DNA of 64,000 bases from Streptomyces cinnabarinus (GTDB lineage Bacteria > Actinomycetota > Actinomycetes > Streptomycetales > Streptomycetaceae), in the NCBI RefSeq assembly GCF_027270315.1, contig NZ_CP114413.1:9300001-9364000 (forward strand). The letters run 5' to 3'. A model generated the notes under the pieces. That model saw only the letters and a program-made list of their open reading frames with translations. It had not been told where the DNA came from and did not search any database. Shown here in pieces: positions 35,481-44,735 of this stretch (position 1 is the stretch's first letter; every line of letters begins with the position of its first letter). The translations under genes and the position numbers were made by a program.

Positions 35481-35567
35481 TAACACTCCCGTACTGCGCG
35501 CGTCACTTTCCCTCAATGCAGTGATTGGACCAGCTCGACGGCGTGGCGCCTACGGCGTGTATCACAT

Positions 35568-35598
35568 TGAGACATCCGTGGACGCTTTCTGAGACATC
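35568..35598 (+). promoter_or_regulatory. Direct repeat TGAGACATC, likely activator site
   Basis: TGAGACATC occurs at 35568 and again at 35590, exactly 22 nt apart, or two helical turns, in the 182-nt gap between the divergent AcoR-like regulator and the alcohol dehydrogenase. The downstream copy lies 65 nt before the dehydrogenase ATG. Spacing and location suit cooperative binding by a Fis-type activator. The assignment is inferred. Confidence 0.5.
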
Positions 35599-35662
35599 GG
35601 CCTTGTCGCGGCGGCCTGTGTAATCGGCGCACCATCCACCCGCCGACTCGCAGGGAGCCGCC

Positions 35663-36688
35663 ATGAAAGCCGTGCAGGTCATCGAGTACGACGAGCCGCC
35701 CGCGCTCGTGGACGTGCCCGATCCGCAGGTCACCGGTCCGCTCGATGTGATCGTGAAGATCGGGGGCGCCGGAGTGTGCCGGACCGATCTGCACATCCTC
35801 GAAGGACAGTGGAAGGCCAAGAGCGGAGTCACCCTTCCGTACACGATCGGCCACGAGAATGCCGGGTGGGTCGCGGAGGTCGGCCAGGCCGTCACCCATG
35901 TCAAGGCCGGTGACCCGGTGATCCTGCACCCGCTGGCGACGTGCGGTCTGTGCCGAGCCTGCCGGGCCGGAGACGACGTGCACTGCATGAACTCGGCCTT
36001 CCCCGGCATCGACACCCACGGGGGCTACGCCGAATACCTGAAGACCAGCGCCCGCTCGGTCGTGCCGCTCACCCCGTCCCTGGAGCCGGCTTCGGTGGCG
36101 GCCCTGGCCGACGCCGGGCTGACGGCGTACCACGCGGTTGCCAAGGCGGCCCGGGTCCTGCGGCCCGGCGACCGTGCCGTGGTCATCGGTGCCGGCGGGC
36201 TCGGGCACATCGGCATTCAGGTGCTGCGGGCCCTGTCGCCGGCCGAGATGATCGTCGTCGACCGCAGTCCGGAGGCCCTTGCGCTGGCCAAGGAACTGGG
36301 CGCCGACCACACCCTCGTCGCGGACGGGAGCGAAGCCGACCGGGTACGGGACCTCACCTCGGGGCACGGGGCGGAGGCCGTCCTGGACTTCGTCGGCGAG
36401 GGCGGTGCCGTCGAGACGGGCATCGCCTGCCTGCGCCGCAGTGGCAACTACTACGTCATCGGCTACGGCGGCCACCTGAACGTGCCGACGATCGACGTCA
36501 TCTCCACGGAGATCAACTTCATCGGGAACCTCGTGGGCTCCTACAACGACCTCTCCGAGCTGATGGTCCTCGCGGCCCAGGACAAGGTCACCCTGCACAC
36601 CCAGCGCTACCCCCTCGCCTCCTTCCAGCAGGCCCTCGACGACCTGGACGCGGGGGCCGTACGCGGCCGCGCGATCTTGGTCCCCTGA
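35663..36688 (+). CDS. Zinc-dependent NAD(P) alcohol dehydrogenase
   Basis: A 341-residue medium-chain dehydrogenase. Catalytic-zinc ligands are C39 and H64-E65 (AGVCRTD, GHENAG); the structural zinc uses C94, C97, C100 and C108 (CGLCRACRAGDDVHC). The Rossmann motif is VVIGAGGLGHIGIQ. It oxidises an alcohol to an aldehyde or ketone. It is first in a six-gene run with an ABC importer (19-nt gap to the next gene) and divergent from an AcoR-like regulator, so it probably acts on the imported compound or its breakdown product. Confidence 0.9.
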   Translation: MKAVQVIEYDEPPALVDVPDPQVTGPLDVIVKIGGAGVCRTDLHILEGQWKAKSGVTLPYTIGHENAGWVAEVGQAVTHVKAGDPVILHPLATCGLCRACRAGDDVHCMNSAFPGIDTHGGYAEYLKTSARSVVPLTPSLEPASVAALADAGLTAYHAVAKAARVLRPGDRAVVIGAGGLGHIGIQVLRALSPAEMIVVDRSPEALALAKELGADHTLVADGSEADRVRDLTSGHGAEAVLDFVGEGGAVETGIACLRRSGNYYVIGYGGHLNVPTIDVISTEINFIGNLVGSYNDLSELMVLAAQDKVTLHTQRYPLASFQQALDDLDAGAVRGRAILVP

Positions 36689-36706
36689 CACCGCAGGAGA
36701 AGCCTC

Positions 36707-38308
36707 ATGCGCACCAGACCGTCCACGGCCCTGATCGCTCTCGCCGTCGTCGCGACCCTGACCGGCACGGCATGCACCGCCCAGAGCCAGGCACAGCACC
36801 AGCCCAAGGAGAAGGCCGGACTCTTCAAGCCCGGTTCGCAGATCAGCTACCAGAAGTACGGCAAGGACTACCCGGCCACGAAGGTCAACGACGTCCCCGG
36901 ACGCTGCAGCTACGACTCGATCAGCCGCAAGGACTACTCCGGCCAGACACTCAAGATCATCAGCCATGCCGTTCCTGTCATCGGCGAGCCGACCCAGTTG
37001 CACGCCAAGCAGTTCGAGGACATCACCGGAGGGAAGGTCGAGATCGTCAACGTCCCCTTCGGTGAGCTGCACCAGAAGATCCTCACACCGCTTCAGGCGG
37101 GCCAGCCCGCTTACGACGTCATGTTCTACCCGTCCCTGTGGATCGGCGACATGGCCCCGTATCTGGAACCGGTGCCGCAGGAGTACCTCGACACCCGCGG
37201 GATGAAGGACGTCACCAAGACCTACATGGACGTGGCGACCTGGAACGGGAAGGTCGTGCAATACCCGGTGGACGGGGACCGGCACTACCTCAAGGTCCGC
37301 GCCGATGTGCTGAAGGACCCGCAGTGGAAGGCGGCCTACCAGCAGGCCACCGGCCAGGACCTGCAAGTCCCCAAGACCTGGGCCGAGTACCAGCAGATCG
37401 CCGAGTTCTTCAGCGGCAAGGACCTCGACGACGACGGCAAGCGCAACTACGGCAGCGCCGAGGTGACCAAGCGCGACGACCTGACGTTCTCCGCGTTCAT
37501 CAGCCGGGCGGCACCGTATGTGAAGAACCCGGAGGTCAAGGGCGGTGTCTTCTTCGACGTCGAGACCATGAAGCCGCTGATCAACACGCCCGGGTTCGTC
37601 CGCGCTCTGGAGGACATGGTGAAGGCCAAGTCCACCTGGGCGCCCGGCGGCGCCAACTTCGGGCTGGGAGACGAGATCTTCTCCTTCGGCGGCGGGCAGA
37701 CGCTGATGTCCTACTCGTGGGACGACGCCTTCATCCAGGCCCAGCAGCCGGACAGCAGGATCCGCAACGACGTTCAGGCGGCACCGCTGCCGGGTTCCAC
37801 CGAGGTCTACAACCGCACCACGAAGGCGTGGGACAAGAAGGCCAACCAGGCGCCCTATTTCACCTGGGGGTGGACATCGGCGGTGGCCAAGGCCTCGACT
37901 CACCACCAGATGGCCTTCGACTACCTGTGCTTCTTCAGCAACGAGGCCAACACCGCCCTCGACCTGACCATCGGCCGATTCGGTGTCAACCCCTACCGGT
38001 ACGCCCACTTCGACCCGGCGTTCTGGCAGCAGCAGGGCTGGGAGAAGGATGTCGCCGAGTCGTACGTACTGACGCTCTCCGGGATGGAGAAGAGCGGCAA
38101 CCGCGTCTTCGACCTGCGGGTTCCCGGTGTCAACCAGTACATGTCCGCGCTGGCCAACGGCATCGCGTCGGCTGTGGCGGGCCAGGACTCGCCGCAGGAG
38201 GCGCTGGACGGCGTGGCCCGGGAATGGTCCAAGATCACCGACCAGATCGGCAAGGACAAGGTGCAGAGCGCCTACCGCGATGTGGTCGCCCTCGAGGACA
38301 ACTCCTGA
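36707..38308 (+). CDS. ABC importer substrate-binding lipoprotein (GlpV-like, large)
   Basis: A 533-residue protein with AGGAG before the ATG. The signal peptide ends VVATLTGTAC with a probable lipid-modified Cys22. The mature part is a family-1 extracellular binding protein (LKIISHAVPVIGEPTQLHAK, VMFYPSLWIGDM, LMSYSWDDAF). Its length is well above the usual 420-450 residues and matches the GlpV type found with GlpPQST glycerol importers. It captures the substrate outside the membrane for the two permeases encoded next. Confidence 0.85.
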   Translation: MRTRPSTALIALAVVATLTGTACTAQSQAQHQPKEKAGLFKPGSQISYQKYGKDYPATKVNDVPGRCSYDSISRKDYSGQTLKIISHAVPVIGEPTQLHAKQFEDITGGKVEIVNVPFGELHQKILTPLQAGQPAYDVMFYPSLWIGDMAPYLEPVPQEYLDTRGMKDVTKTYMDVATWNGKVVQYPVDGDRHYLKVRADVLKDPQWKAAYQQATGQDLQVPKTWAEYQQIAEFFSGKDLDDDGKRNYGSAEVTKRDDLTFSAFISRAAPYVKNPEVKGGVFFDVETMKPLINTPGFVRALEDMVKAKSTWAPGGANFGLGDEIFSFGGGQTLMSYSWDDAFIQAQQPDSRIRNDVQAAPLPGSTEVYNRTTKAWDKKANQAPYFTWGWTSAVAKASTHHQMAFDYLCFFSNEANTALDLTIGRFGVNPYRYAHFDPAFWQQQGWEKDVAESYVLTLSGMEKSGNRVFDLRVPGVNQYMSALANGIASAVAGQDSPQEALDGVAREWSKITDQIGKDKVQSAYRDVVALEDNS

Positions 38309-38390
38309 CCCGACCGCAGGACGCCCCGGGTGGCCGGACCGGACCGGCCGGCCGCCCCGGGGCTCCCGCCCCCCGCCCGCAAGGAGAACC

Positions 38391-39269
38391 ATGGACGGCC
38401 TGCGCCGGTACAAGAGCATGTTCCTGCTGCCGGGACTGCTCACCCTCTTGCTGATCATCATTTTTCCGCTGCTGTTCACCATCCGCGTCAGCTTCTCCGG
38501 ATGGAACGTCAGCAACCCCTACATGGACTTCATCGGAGGTGCCAACTACACCGCCGTGCTGCACGACAGCCGCTTCTGGTCGTCCATCACCCGGCTGATC
38601 CTGCTGGCGGGCGGCACGGTGCTGCTGCAGTACGTCATCGGCTTCGGCATGGCCCTGCTGGTCTGGCGCGAGGTACGGGGCCGCAGATTCTGGCGGGTGC
38701 TGTTCCTCGTCCCCATGATGACCACGCCCGTGGTGATGGCCGCCATCTGGCAGACGATCTTCCATGAGTCGCTGGGCCCGGCGAACGATCTGCTTCAACT
38801 GCTGGGCCTGGCCAGGATTCCCTGGCTCACCGAGTCCGGTCCGGCACTGGTCGCGCTGATGACCGTCGAGGTCTGGCAGTGGACGCCCTTCATGTTCCTG
38901 TTGCTTCTGGCGGGCCTGCTGAGCCTGCCGAAGGAGCCGTTCATGGCCGCCGCGATCGACGGCGCCGGCACCTGGCGCACCTTCTGGAAGGTGACCTTCC
39001 CGTTGATGGCGCCGGTGTCGGTGGCGGCGGTCGTCATCCGGCTGATCGAGGCGTCCAAGCTCTCGGACAGCGTCTACGTACTGACCTCCGGCGGGCCGGG
39101 CTCCTCCACCGAGACACCGGGTTACTACCTCTACATCCAGGGGCTCAGGGACCAGCAGACCGGGTACAGCGGCGCGATGTCCCTCATCTACCTCGTACTG
39201 ATGAGCGTCACGCTCACGGTTGTTGCCGCCCTGCTCACCAGGGCGTTCAAGCTGAAGGGGGACGCATGA
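38391..39269 (+). CDS. ABC importer permease 1 (GlpP/MalF-like)
   Basis: A 292-residue inner-membrane protein with AAGGAG before the ATG and six predicted helices, the first in MFLLPGLLTLLLIIIFPLLF. The cytoplasmic EAA loop that contacts the ATPases is EPFMAAAIDGAGTWRTFWKV. It pairs with the second permease, whose start overlaps its stop codon (ATGA). Confidence 0.9.
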   Translation: MDGLRRYKSMFLLPGLLTLLLIIIFPLLFTIRVSFSGWNVSNPYMDFIGGANYTAVLHDSRFWSSITRLILLAGGTVLLQYVIGFGMALLVWREVRGRRFWRVLFLVPMMTTPVVMAAIWQTIFHESLGPANDLLQLLGLARIPWLTESGPALVALMTVEVWQWTPFMFLLLLAGLLSLPKEPFMAAAIDGAGTWRTFWKVTFPLMAPVSVAAVVIRLIEASKLSDSVYVLTSGGPGSSTETPGYYLYIQGLRDQQTGYSGAMSLIYLVLMSVTLTVVAALLTRAFKLKGDA

Positions 39270-40111
39270 GGTCGCGCCTCTATCCCACATTCAAGTACAC
39301 CGTGATCGCACTGTGGGCCTGCTTCGTCGCGGGACCGTTCTTCTGGGCGATGACGACCAGTTTCAAGAACGCCAACGCGGTCCAGGGCGGCCCCACCTAC
39401 CTCCCCTGGGCGCAGTACGAACCCACCCTCACCGGCTGGCGCAACATCTTCGGCGGAGCCGGCGGCGTCGATGTGATCGATCCTTTCGTCAACAGCGCCA
39501 TCGTCACCATCGCCGCATCCGCCATCAGCCTGGCCCTGGGGTCCCTGGCCGCCTACGCACTGTCCCGCTACCGGTTCAAACTGGGCTTCATCAAGAACGG
39601 CGACATCGTCTTCTTCTTCGTCTCCCAACGGATCATGCCGCCGGTGGTGCTGGTGATCCCCTTCTTCTACCTCCTGCAATGGGGCAGCCTCCTGGACACC
39701 ATCCCCGGCCTGGTCATCGTGACGATCGCCCTGCTGCTGCCCATCGCGGTCTGGGTGATGGTGGACTTCTTCAACGGCATCCCGCGGGAGATCGACGAGA
39801 TGGCGATGCTGGACGGCTGCGGCCCGTTGCAGACCTTCGTACGGGCGATCCTGCCGAACTCCCTGCCCGGCCTGACCGTGGCGGCGATGTTCTGCGCCGT
39901 GTTCGGCTGGAACGACTTCTTCTTCGCCTTCCGGCTGACCTTCACCGAGGTCCAGACCCTGCCCCAGGCGGTCGTCGCCCTCAACTCCTCCATTCCGCCC
40001 TGGTGGACGCTGTCCGCCGCCGCGCTCTTCGGCGTGACACCGCTGATCCTGCTCGCGATCTGGGTGGAGCGCTATCTGTCCAAGGGGAACCTGTCGGGAG
40101 CGGTCCGATGA
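39266..40111 (+). CDS. ABC importer permease 2 (GlpQ/MalG-like)
   Basis: A 281-residue permease with six membrane helices, overlapping the previous gene by 4 nt. The MalG-type EAA loop reads IPREIDEMAMLDGCGPLQTF. The FFFVSQRIMPPVVLVIPFFY segment and the terminal WVERYLSKGNLSGAVR end are characteristic of the sugar/polyol group. It forms the channel with permease 1. Confidence 0.9.
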   Translation: MRSRLYPTFKYTVIALWACFVAGPFFWAMTTSFKNANAVQGGPTYLPWAQYEPTLTGWRNIFGGAGGVDVIDPFVNSAIVTIAASAISLALGSLAAYALSRYRFKLGFIKNGDIVFFFVSQRIMPPVVLVIPFFYLLQWGSLLDTIPGLVIVTIALLLPIAVWVMVDFFNGIPREIDEMAMLDGCGPLQTFVRAILPNSLPGLTVAAMFCAVFGWNDFFFAFRLTFTEVQTLPQAVVALNSSIPPWWTLSAAALFGVTPLILLAIWVERYLSKGNLSGAVR

Positions 40112-41196
40112 ACCTGAACGCCACTGAACTGTGCCTGACCGTCGACGGCGTCGACCACCTCAGCAATGTGACCGCGACCTTCCAGCCGGGGCGGCTGCAC
40201 ACCGTCATCGGCCGGACGATGGCCGGGAAGACCACCCTGCTGCGGGTCCTGGCCGGCCTGCAGAACGTGGATTCCGGCTCGCTGACGCGGGCGGGAACGG
40301 ACTTCCTGGCAACGCCGGTGTGGCGGCGCGACACCGCCATGGTGTACCAGCAGTTCATCAACTACCCGCATCTCAACGTGTTCCACAACGTGGCCTTTCC
40401 GCTGAAGCGGGCCGGGCTGTCACGCGACGAGATCCAGCGACGGGTCCGGCGGAGCCTGGCGAGTGTGGGGCTCGCCGACTTCGAGAAGCGCAAGCCCTCC
40501 CAGCTCTCCGGCGGCCAGCAGCAACGCGTCGCGATGGCCCGGGCCTTGGCACGCGGCGCCGGCGTCCTCCTGCTCGACGAGCCATTGGCCAACCTGGACT
40601 ACAAGTTGCGCGAACAACTGCGCGACGAATTCAAGACCCTCTTCTCGGACCAGGGGGACACGATCGTCATCTACACGACCACCGAACCCGCCGAGGCGAT
40701 GATGCTCGGCGACGTGGTGCTGGTCATGCACGAGGGGCGCATCCTGCAGACGGGCACCCCGCAGGAGGTCTACGAACGCCCGGCGACCACCACGGTGGCG
40801 TCCATCATCAACGACCCGCCCATGAACATCTTCGCGGGCCGGATCGAGGGCGGCCTGGTCACGGTGGCCGGCTTCCAGGCCACGCACGTCTCGTCGCACC
40901 TTGCCGATCTGCCGGACGGCACCTACCAGTTCGGACTGCGCGCCACGGATGTCGGCCTGGCCTCCAGCGGGGTCGAGGGCGAGGTCACCTTCGTGGAGAT
41001 CTCCGGTTCTGAGACCTTCGTCCATGTGGTCGTCGGCGAGAGCCCCTTCGTCGTTCAGGTCGAGGGCATTCACGATGTCACCCTCGGTGACCTGGTCAAA
41101 CTGCGACTCCGCCCCGACCGGCTGTTCGCCTTCGACGAGATCGGGGCGCTCGTGCGGACACCTTCATACGATCTCGCTGCAGTGGAAGGGCGTTGA
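40108..41196 (+). CDS. ABC importer ATPase 1 (GlpS-like), H-loop lost
   Basis: A 362-residue ATPase with ATGA overlap to the permease gene. Walker A is GRTMAGKT (35-42), the signature is LSGGQ (133-137) and Walker B is VLLLDEP. At the switch position, where VTHDQ is normal, the sequence is IYTTTEPAEAM, so the H-loop His is Thr192. The same TTEP variant is a feature of GlpS ATPases of GlpSTPQV glycerol importers as I recall it. A C-terminal TOBE-like domain follows. It probably forms a heterodimer with the next ATPase. Confidence 0.85.
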   Translation: MNLNATELCLTVDGVDHLSNVTATFQPGRLHTVIGRTMAGKTTLLRVLAGLQNVDSGSLTRAGTDFLATPVWRRDTAMVYQQFINYPHLNVFHNVAFPLKRAGLSRDEIQRRVRRSLASVGLADFEKRKPSQLSGGQQQRVAMARALARGAGVLLLDEPLANLDYKLREQLRDEFKTLFSDQGDTIVIYTTTEPAEAMMLGDVVLVMHEGRILQTGTPQEVYERPATTTVASIINDPPMNIFAGRIEGGLVTVAGFQATHVSSHLADLPDGTYQFGLRATDVGLASSGVEGEVTFVEISGSETFVHVVVGESPFVVQVEGIHDVTLGDLVKLRLRPDRLFAFDEIGALVRTPSYDLAAVEGR

Positions 41197-41197
41197 C

Positions 41198-42277
41198 ATG
41201 GCGCAGTTGGACATCGTCGATGTCGGGCACGCGTATGCGCCGGGCATCGAGGAGGAGCGGTGGGCGCTCAAGCCCCTGAATCTGACCTTCGAGTCCGGTA
41301 AGACCTACGCGCTGGTCGGGCCCTCGGGCTGTGGCAAGACAACGCTGCTGAACATCCTGTCCGGCCTGGTCAGACCGTCCCAGGGACAGGTGCTGTTCGA
41401 CGGTGCCGATGTCACGGCCCTGCCCACGAAGGCCCGCAACATCGCCCAGGTCTTCCAGTTCCCGGTCATCTACAAGTCGATGACGGTCTACGACAACCTC
41501 GCTTTCCCCCTTCAATGCCGGCGCTGGGACAGAGCGAGGAGCGATGCCAAGGTTCGCCAGGTTGCCGAGGCCCTGGACCTGCACGACCGGCTGGCGCAGC
41601 CCGCCCGCGGGCTCACCGCCGACGACAAGCAGCTGATCTCACTCGGCCGTGGTCTGGTCCGGGACGACGTCGCGGCCATCCTGATGGACGAGCCGCTGAC
41701 CGTCATCGACCCGCAACTCAAGCAGATGCTGCGACGCAAGATCCGCGAGATCACCGAGCAGTTCAGGCCCACCGTGATCTACGTGACCCACGACCAGTAC
41801 GAGGCGATGAGCTTCGCCCAGGAAGTGCTGGTGATGAAGGACGGCCGTGCCGTGCAGCAAGGAACCCCGGAACAGCTCTTCGAGGCGCCGTCGTCCACCT
41901 ACGTCGGCTACTTCATCGGCTCACCGGCGATGAACTTCCTGACCGTGGACCGGGACGACCGGAACTTCGCACTGGGCGGCCGGACGCTGTCCGTCGCCTG
42001 GGACATCCCGCACGGCACGACCGCGGTCGAGGTCGGCATCCGGCCCGAGTACATCAAGGCCGTCACGGAACCCGGCCCCAACACCTTCCCCGGCAGACTG
42101 CGAGCCGTCAGCGACCACGGCGCGCAGCGCGTGCTCGAAGTCGAGGTGGCCGGACAGCTCCTGAGGGCCAAGACACCGCGGGAGGAAGGCGTTCCGGACG
42201 GCGACGACGTCCTGATCCATCTGCCGCGCGCCAAGGTCCTTCCGTACGCGGACGGTCAGTTGGTGCTCCAGTCCTGA
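41198..42277 (+). CDS. ABC importer ATPase 2 (GlpT-like), signature motif lost
   Basis: A 359-residue ATPase, 1 nt after the preceding stop. Walker A GPSGCGKT (41-48), Walker B ILMDEP and the H-loop VTHDQ (His198) are intact, but the LSGGQ signature is replaced by LTADDKQ (139-145) ahead of LISLGRGLVR. This complements ATPase 1, which keeps LSGGQ but lacks the His, so the heterodimer should have one consensus and one degenerate ATP site. It ends with a TOBE-like regulatory domain. Confidence 0.85.
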   Translation: MAQLDIVDVGHAYAPGIEEERWALKPLNLTFESGKTYALVGPSGCGKTTLLNILSGLVRPSQGQVLFDGADVTALPTKARNIAQVFQFPVIYKSMTVYDNLAFPLQCRRWDRARSDAKVRQVAEALDLHDRLAQPARGLTADDKQLISLGRGLVRDDVAAILMDEPLTVIDPQLKQMLRRKIREITEQFRPTVIYVTHDQYEAMSFAQEVLVMKDGRAVQQGTPEQLFEAPSSTYVGYFIGSPAMNFLTVDRDDRNFALGGRTLSVAWDIPHGTTAVEVGIRPEYIKAVTEPGPNTFPGRLRAVSDHGAQRVLEVEVAGQLLRAKTPREEGVPDGDDVLIHLPRAKVLPYADGQLVLQS

Positions 42278-42529
42278 TCGCCCGTCAGGCCTCTGGCCAC
42301 CCCCTTCGAGGCGCGGACGACGCCGAGCGACGGTGCTCGACGCGCGTTGTCCAGCCGGTCCGCGGCTCGGTGACGGCAAGCCGAGACCGTACGATTTCGA
42401 CACGACGAGTCCGGGTGGGCGCGGCCGAGGCACAGGTACTGCCGGGCCCGCCCGCGGGGCGACTGTTCCCCTTCCGCCGCCCGACGCGGCAACCGGCAGA
42501 TCGACATCAGACAGCAGTGGAGGAATCCC

Positions 42530-42862
42530 ATGATCTTCATCACCGCCAAGTTCCGAGTCCGCCCCGAACATGCCGACCGCTGGCCCGAGATCACCGCTGA
42601 TTTCACCCGGGCCACCCGCGCCGAGCCCGGCTGCCTGTGGTTCGACTGGTCGCGCAGCGTGGAGGACCCGTTGGAATACGTCCTGGTCGAGGCTTTCCGC
42701 GATGACGCGGCCGGAGGCGCGCACGTACAGTCCGCGCACTTCAAGGCCGCGCAGCAGACCTTGCCGCCCCACCTGGTCGAGACGCCGCGCATCGTGAACC
42801 TGACCGTTCCCCAGGACGACTGGTCGCTGCTGGGCGAGATGTCGGTCCCCGGCCAGGAGTAG
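42530..42862 (+). CDS. Antibiotic biosynthesis monooxygenase (ABM)-domain protein
   Basis: A 110-residue single-domain protein with GGAGG 7 nt before ATG. It starts MIFITAKFRVRPEHADRW and has the ABM core (EPGCLWFDWSRSVEDP, FRDDAAGGAHVQSAHFKAA). The family forms dimeric alpha-beta barrels, including quinol monooxygenase YgiN and heme-degrading enzymes. It lies 250 nt after the importer operon and may be co-regulated. Substrate unknown. Confidence 0.85.
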   Translation: MIFITAKFRVRPEHADRWPEITADFTRATRAEPGCLWFDWSRSVEDPLEYVLVEAFRDDAAGGAHVQSAHFKAAQQTLPPHLVETPRIVNLTVPQDDWSLLGEMSVPGQE

Positions 42863-43326
42863 TCGCTCCTGAGCCTGTCGGGGATCTTGCGACGGTGAGG
42901 TCGACTGCCGGCGGCTTGCCAGTCGAAACGTGCCGCGAACTGGGTCGCCCACCTGACCATTCGCCGACGCGCGGGCGGCCTCGGCCTGTTCACGTGCCCC
43001 GCCCAAGGGTGCACCTGACCAGTCCGTGGCCGTGGCCGTGGCCGTGGAGAGGATTGTGCTGCAACAGGGGGACCGGAATATGGCGTTCACGACGCTCACA
43101 CGCTTCCGTGGAGTCTCCGGACTGTCCCGAGTCCGGGTCAGAACGTACGCGGTGAGCGTCCCCGCAGAGCGCCGCTATCCATGACCGCTGGACGCGACCT
43201 TGCTGCTCCGCCCTGCCGAATCACCGACGGCCGTCCGACACGCCGCGGCGTGCCCGCGTCCGCTGCGGAGGCGAAGCCGTCACCATCACTTCGCCACACG
43301 TCGGCCGCGTCATACAGGAGCCTCAT
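42863..43326 (+). other. Intergenic region upstream of ltrA, with a small hexamer repeat
   Basis: No gene is supported in this 464-nt stretch. Four tandem copies of CCGTGG lie at 43024-43047. The last 15 nt hold AGGAGCC, the ribosome site of the LtrA gene. No convincing terminator for the ABM gene is seen. Confidence 0.45.
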
Positions 43327-44580
43327 ATGTCCGACAGTGCCCCCGACCCCCGTCCCGTCACCGCAGAGGCAGTCCCCCTGGGCACCGGTACCCGCCGATG
43401 GCTCTTCCGCCCTCCGCGGCGTCACGGTGAGGTGGACACCGGTCGCAGCGTCAGCTTCCTGGAGCTCTTCTACGACCTCGTCTATGTCGTCCTGGTCGGC
43501 CAGGCGGCGCACACCCTGGCTGAGGACCTCTCCTGGCGAGGCACGGCAGTATTCGCGGTGGTATTCGGACTGATCTGGATCGCCTGGCTGAACGGCACAC
43601 TCTTCTACGAGTTGCACGGCCGCGAAGACGGTCACACCCGCTCGATGATCTTCGTGCAGATGCTGCTGCTGTCCCTCATGGCGGTCTACGTCGGCCACGC
43701 CGACGGCGACGACGGCCGCACCCTGGCGGCACTCTACGCCCTGCTGCTGGCACTGCTGAGCTACCAGTGGTACTCCGTGTACCGGCAGGACCTACCGGAG
43801 CTGCGCAGGACGCCCCGACGCTATCTGATCGTCATGGTCGCAGGCATCATCCTGATCGCGGCATCGGTACCTCTGTCGGCCGACGTCCGTCTCGTCGTCT
43901 GGGCGGTGTTCGTCGTCGCGTGGTGCAGCGTGGAGTGCGTCATTCTTATCTTCTGGCGCAGAAGGCCGAGTTATGACGTCGTGACCGAGCCCATGGTCGA
44001 GCGCTTTGGACTGTTCATCATCATCGTGCTCGGCGAAGTCGTCATCGGTGTCGTGAACGGCCTGACCGACACCGAACGCAGCACGCTCGTGACGACCACC
44101 GGCCTGCTCGGGCTCGCGATCGGCTTCGGCTTCTGGTGGAACTACGCCGATCTGGTGTCACGAAGGCTGCCCCGCGAGACCGGCCACTCTCTGGCGACGT
44201 GGATCTTCACTCACCTGCCGATGACCATGGCCGTGGCGGCTGCCGGGGCGGGCATGGTCGGGCTTGTGGAGCACGCCACCGATCACCGGACACCGGTCGC
44301 CGTGAGCTGGCTGATGGGTGGGTCCGTAGCCGCGATGCTGGTCACTACGGTGGTGCTGCTGCCCACTTTGGCGGACTACGACCGCTACCCCTCCACCTAC
44401 AAGTCGGTGCAAGCCGTGCTTGTCATGGCTGCCGTCGTCGCCCTCCTCGCCGGATGGTCCCGCCCCGCCCCCTGGCTCCTTGCACTCACCTTGCTGCTCC
44501 TCCTCTTCGCGACATGGGCTTTCGCGTTCGCCAGATGGCTACGCCAAGGCTCCCTGATCAACGAGAGGTCGGCCGAGTGA
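43327..44580 (+). CDS. ltrA: LtrA-family multi-pass membrane protein
   Basis: A 417-residue protein with AGGAG 8 nt before ATG. After a soluble N-terminus comes the LtrA signature VSFLELFYDLVYVVLVGQAA, then about 10 hydrophobic helices with FGFWWNYADL and FIIIVLGEVVIGVVNGL. The family is named after low-temperature requirement protein A of Listeria. Its biochemical function is not established. The gene is monocistronic. Confidence 0.85.
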   Translation: MSDSAPDPRPVTAEAVPLGTGTRRWLFRPPRRHGEVDTGRSVSFLELFYDLVYVVLVGQAAHTLAEDLSWRGTAVFAVVFGLIWIAWLNGTLFYELHGREDGHTRSMIFVQMLLLSLMAVYVGHADGDDGRTLAALYALLLALLSYQWYSVYRQDLPELRRTPRRYLIVMVAGIILIAASVPLSADVRLVVWAVFVVAWCSVECVILIFWRRRPSYDVVTEPMVERFGLFIIIVLGEVVIGVVNGLTDTERSTLVTTTGLLGLAIGFGFWWNYADLVSRRLPRETGHSLATWIFTHLPMTMAVAAAGAGMVGLVEHATDHRTPVAVSWLMGGSVAAMLVTTVVLLPTLADYDRYPSTYKSVQAVLVMAAVVALLAGWSRPAPWLLALTLLLLLFATWAFAFARWLRQGSLINERSAE

Positions 44581-44587
44581 CACGGAG

Positions 44588-44735
44588 CGGTCAGTCGCGT
44601 TCTTCCAGCCGTACGGGACGGGGGACCGCGACGCGATCCTGCGACGCGTCGAACACGCCCGGACGGGCGGCGCGAAGGGCCTGATCCTCACCCTCGACCG
44701 GTCGTTCTCCCACGGCACGCTGTCCATCGGTCGGC
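44588..44735 (+). pseudogene. Fragment of an FMN-dependent alpha-hydroxy-acid dehydrogenase (MftD-like)
   Basis: In frame, the DNA reads RSVAFFQPYGTGDRDAILRR, VEHARTGGAKGLILTLDRSF and SHG, then loses homology. This matches the region around beta-strands 4-5 of the lactate-dehydrogenase (LldD) family, and especially the mycofactocin-system member MftD, where xAKxLIxTLDWSFSHGRDWG is typical. Nothing before or after belongs to the enzyme, so it is a relic. No other mycofactocin gene is visible. Confidence 0.5.

Noticed and set aside
35513..38515. A 1000-codon minus frame opposite the dehydrogenase and binding-protein genes
   Set aside because: No domain, no start signal, Val/Gly/Arg-rich shadow composition; the plus-strand genes are unambiguous.
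43024..43047. CCGTGG hexamer repeat as a regulatory element
   Set aside because: Four short GC-rich copies with no symmetry or position relative to a promoter; probably simple-sequence slippage.
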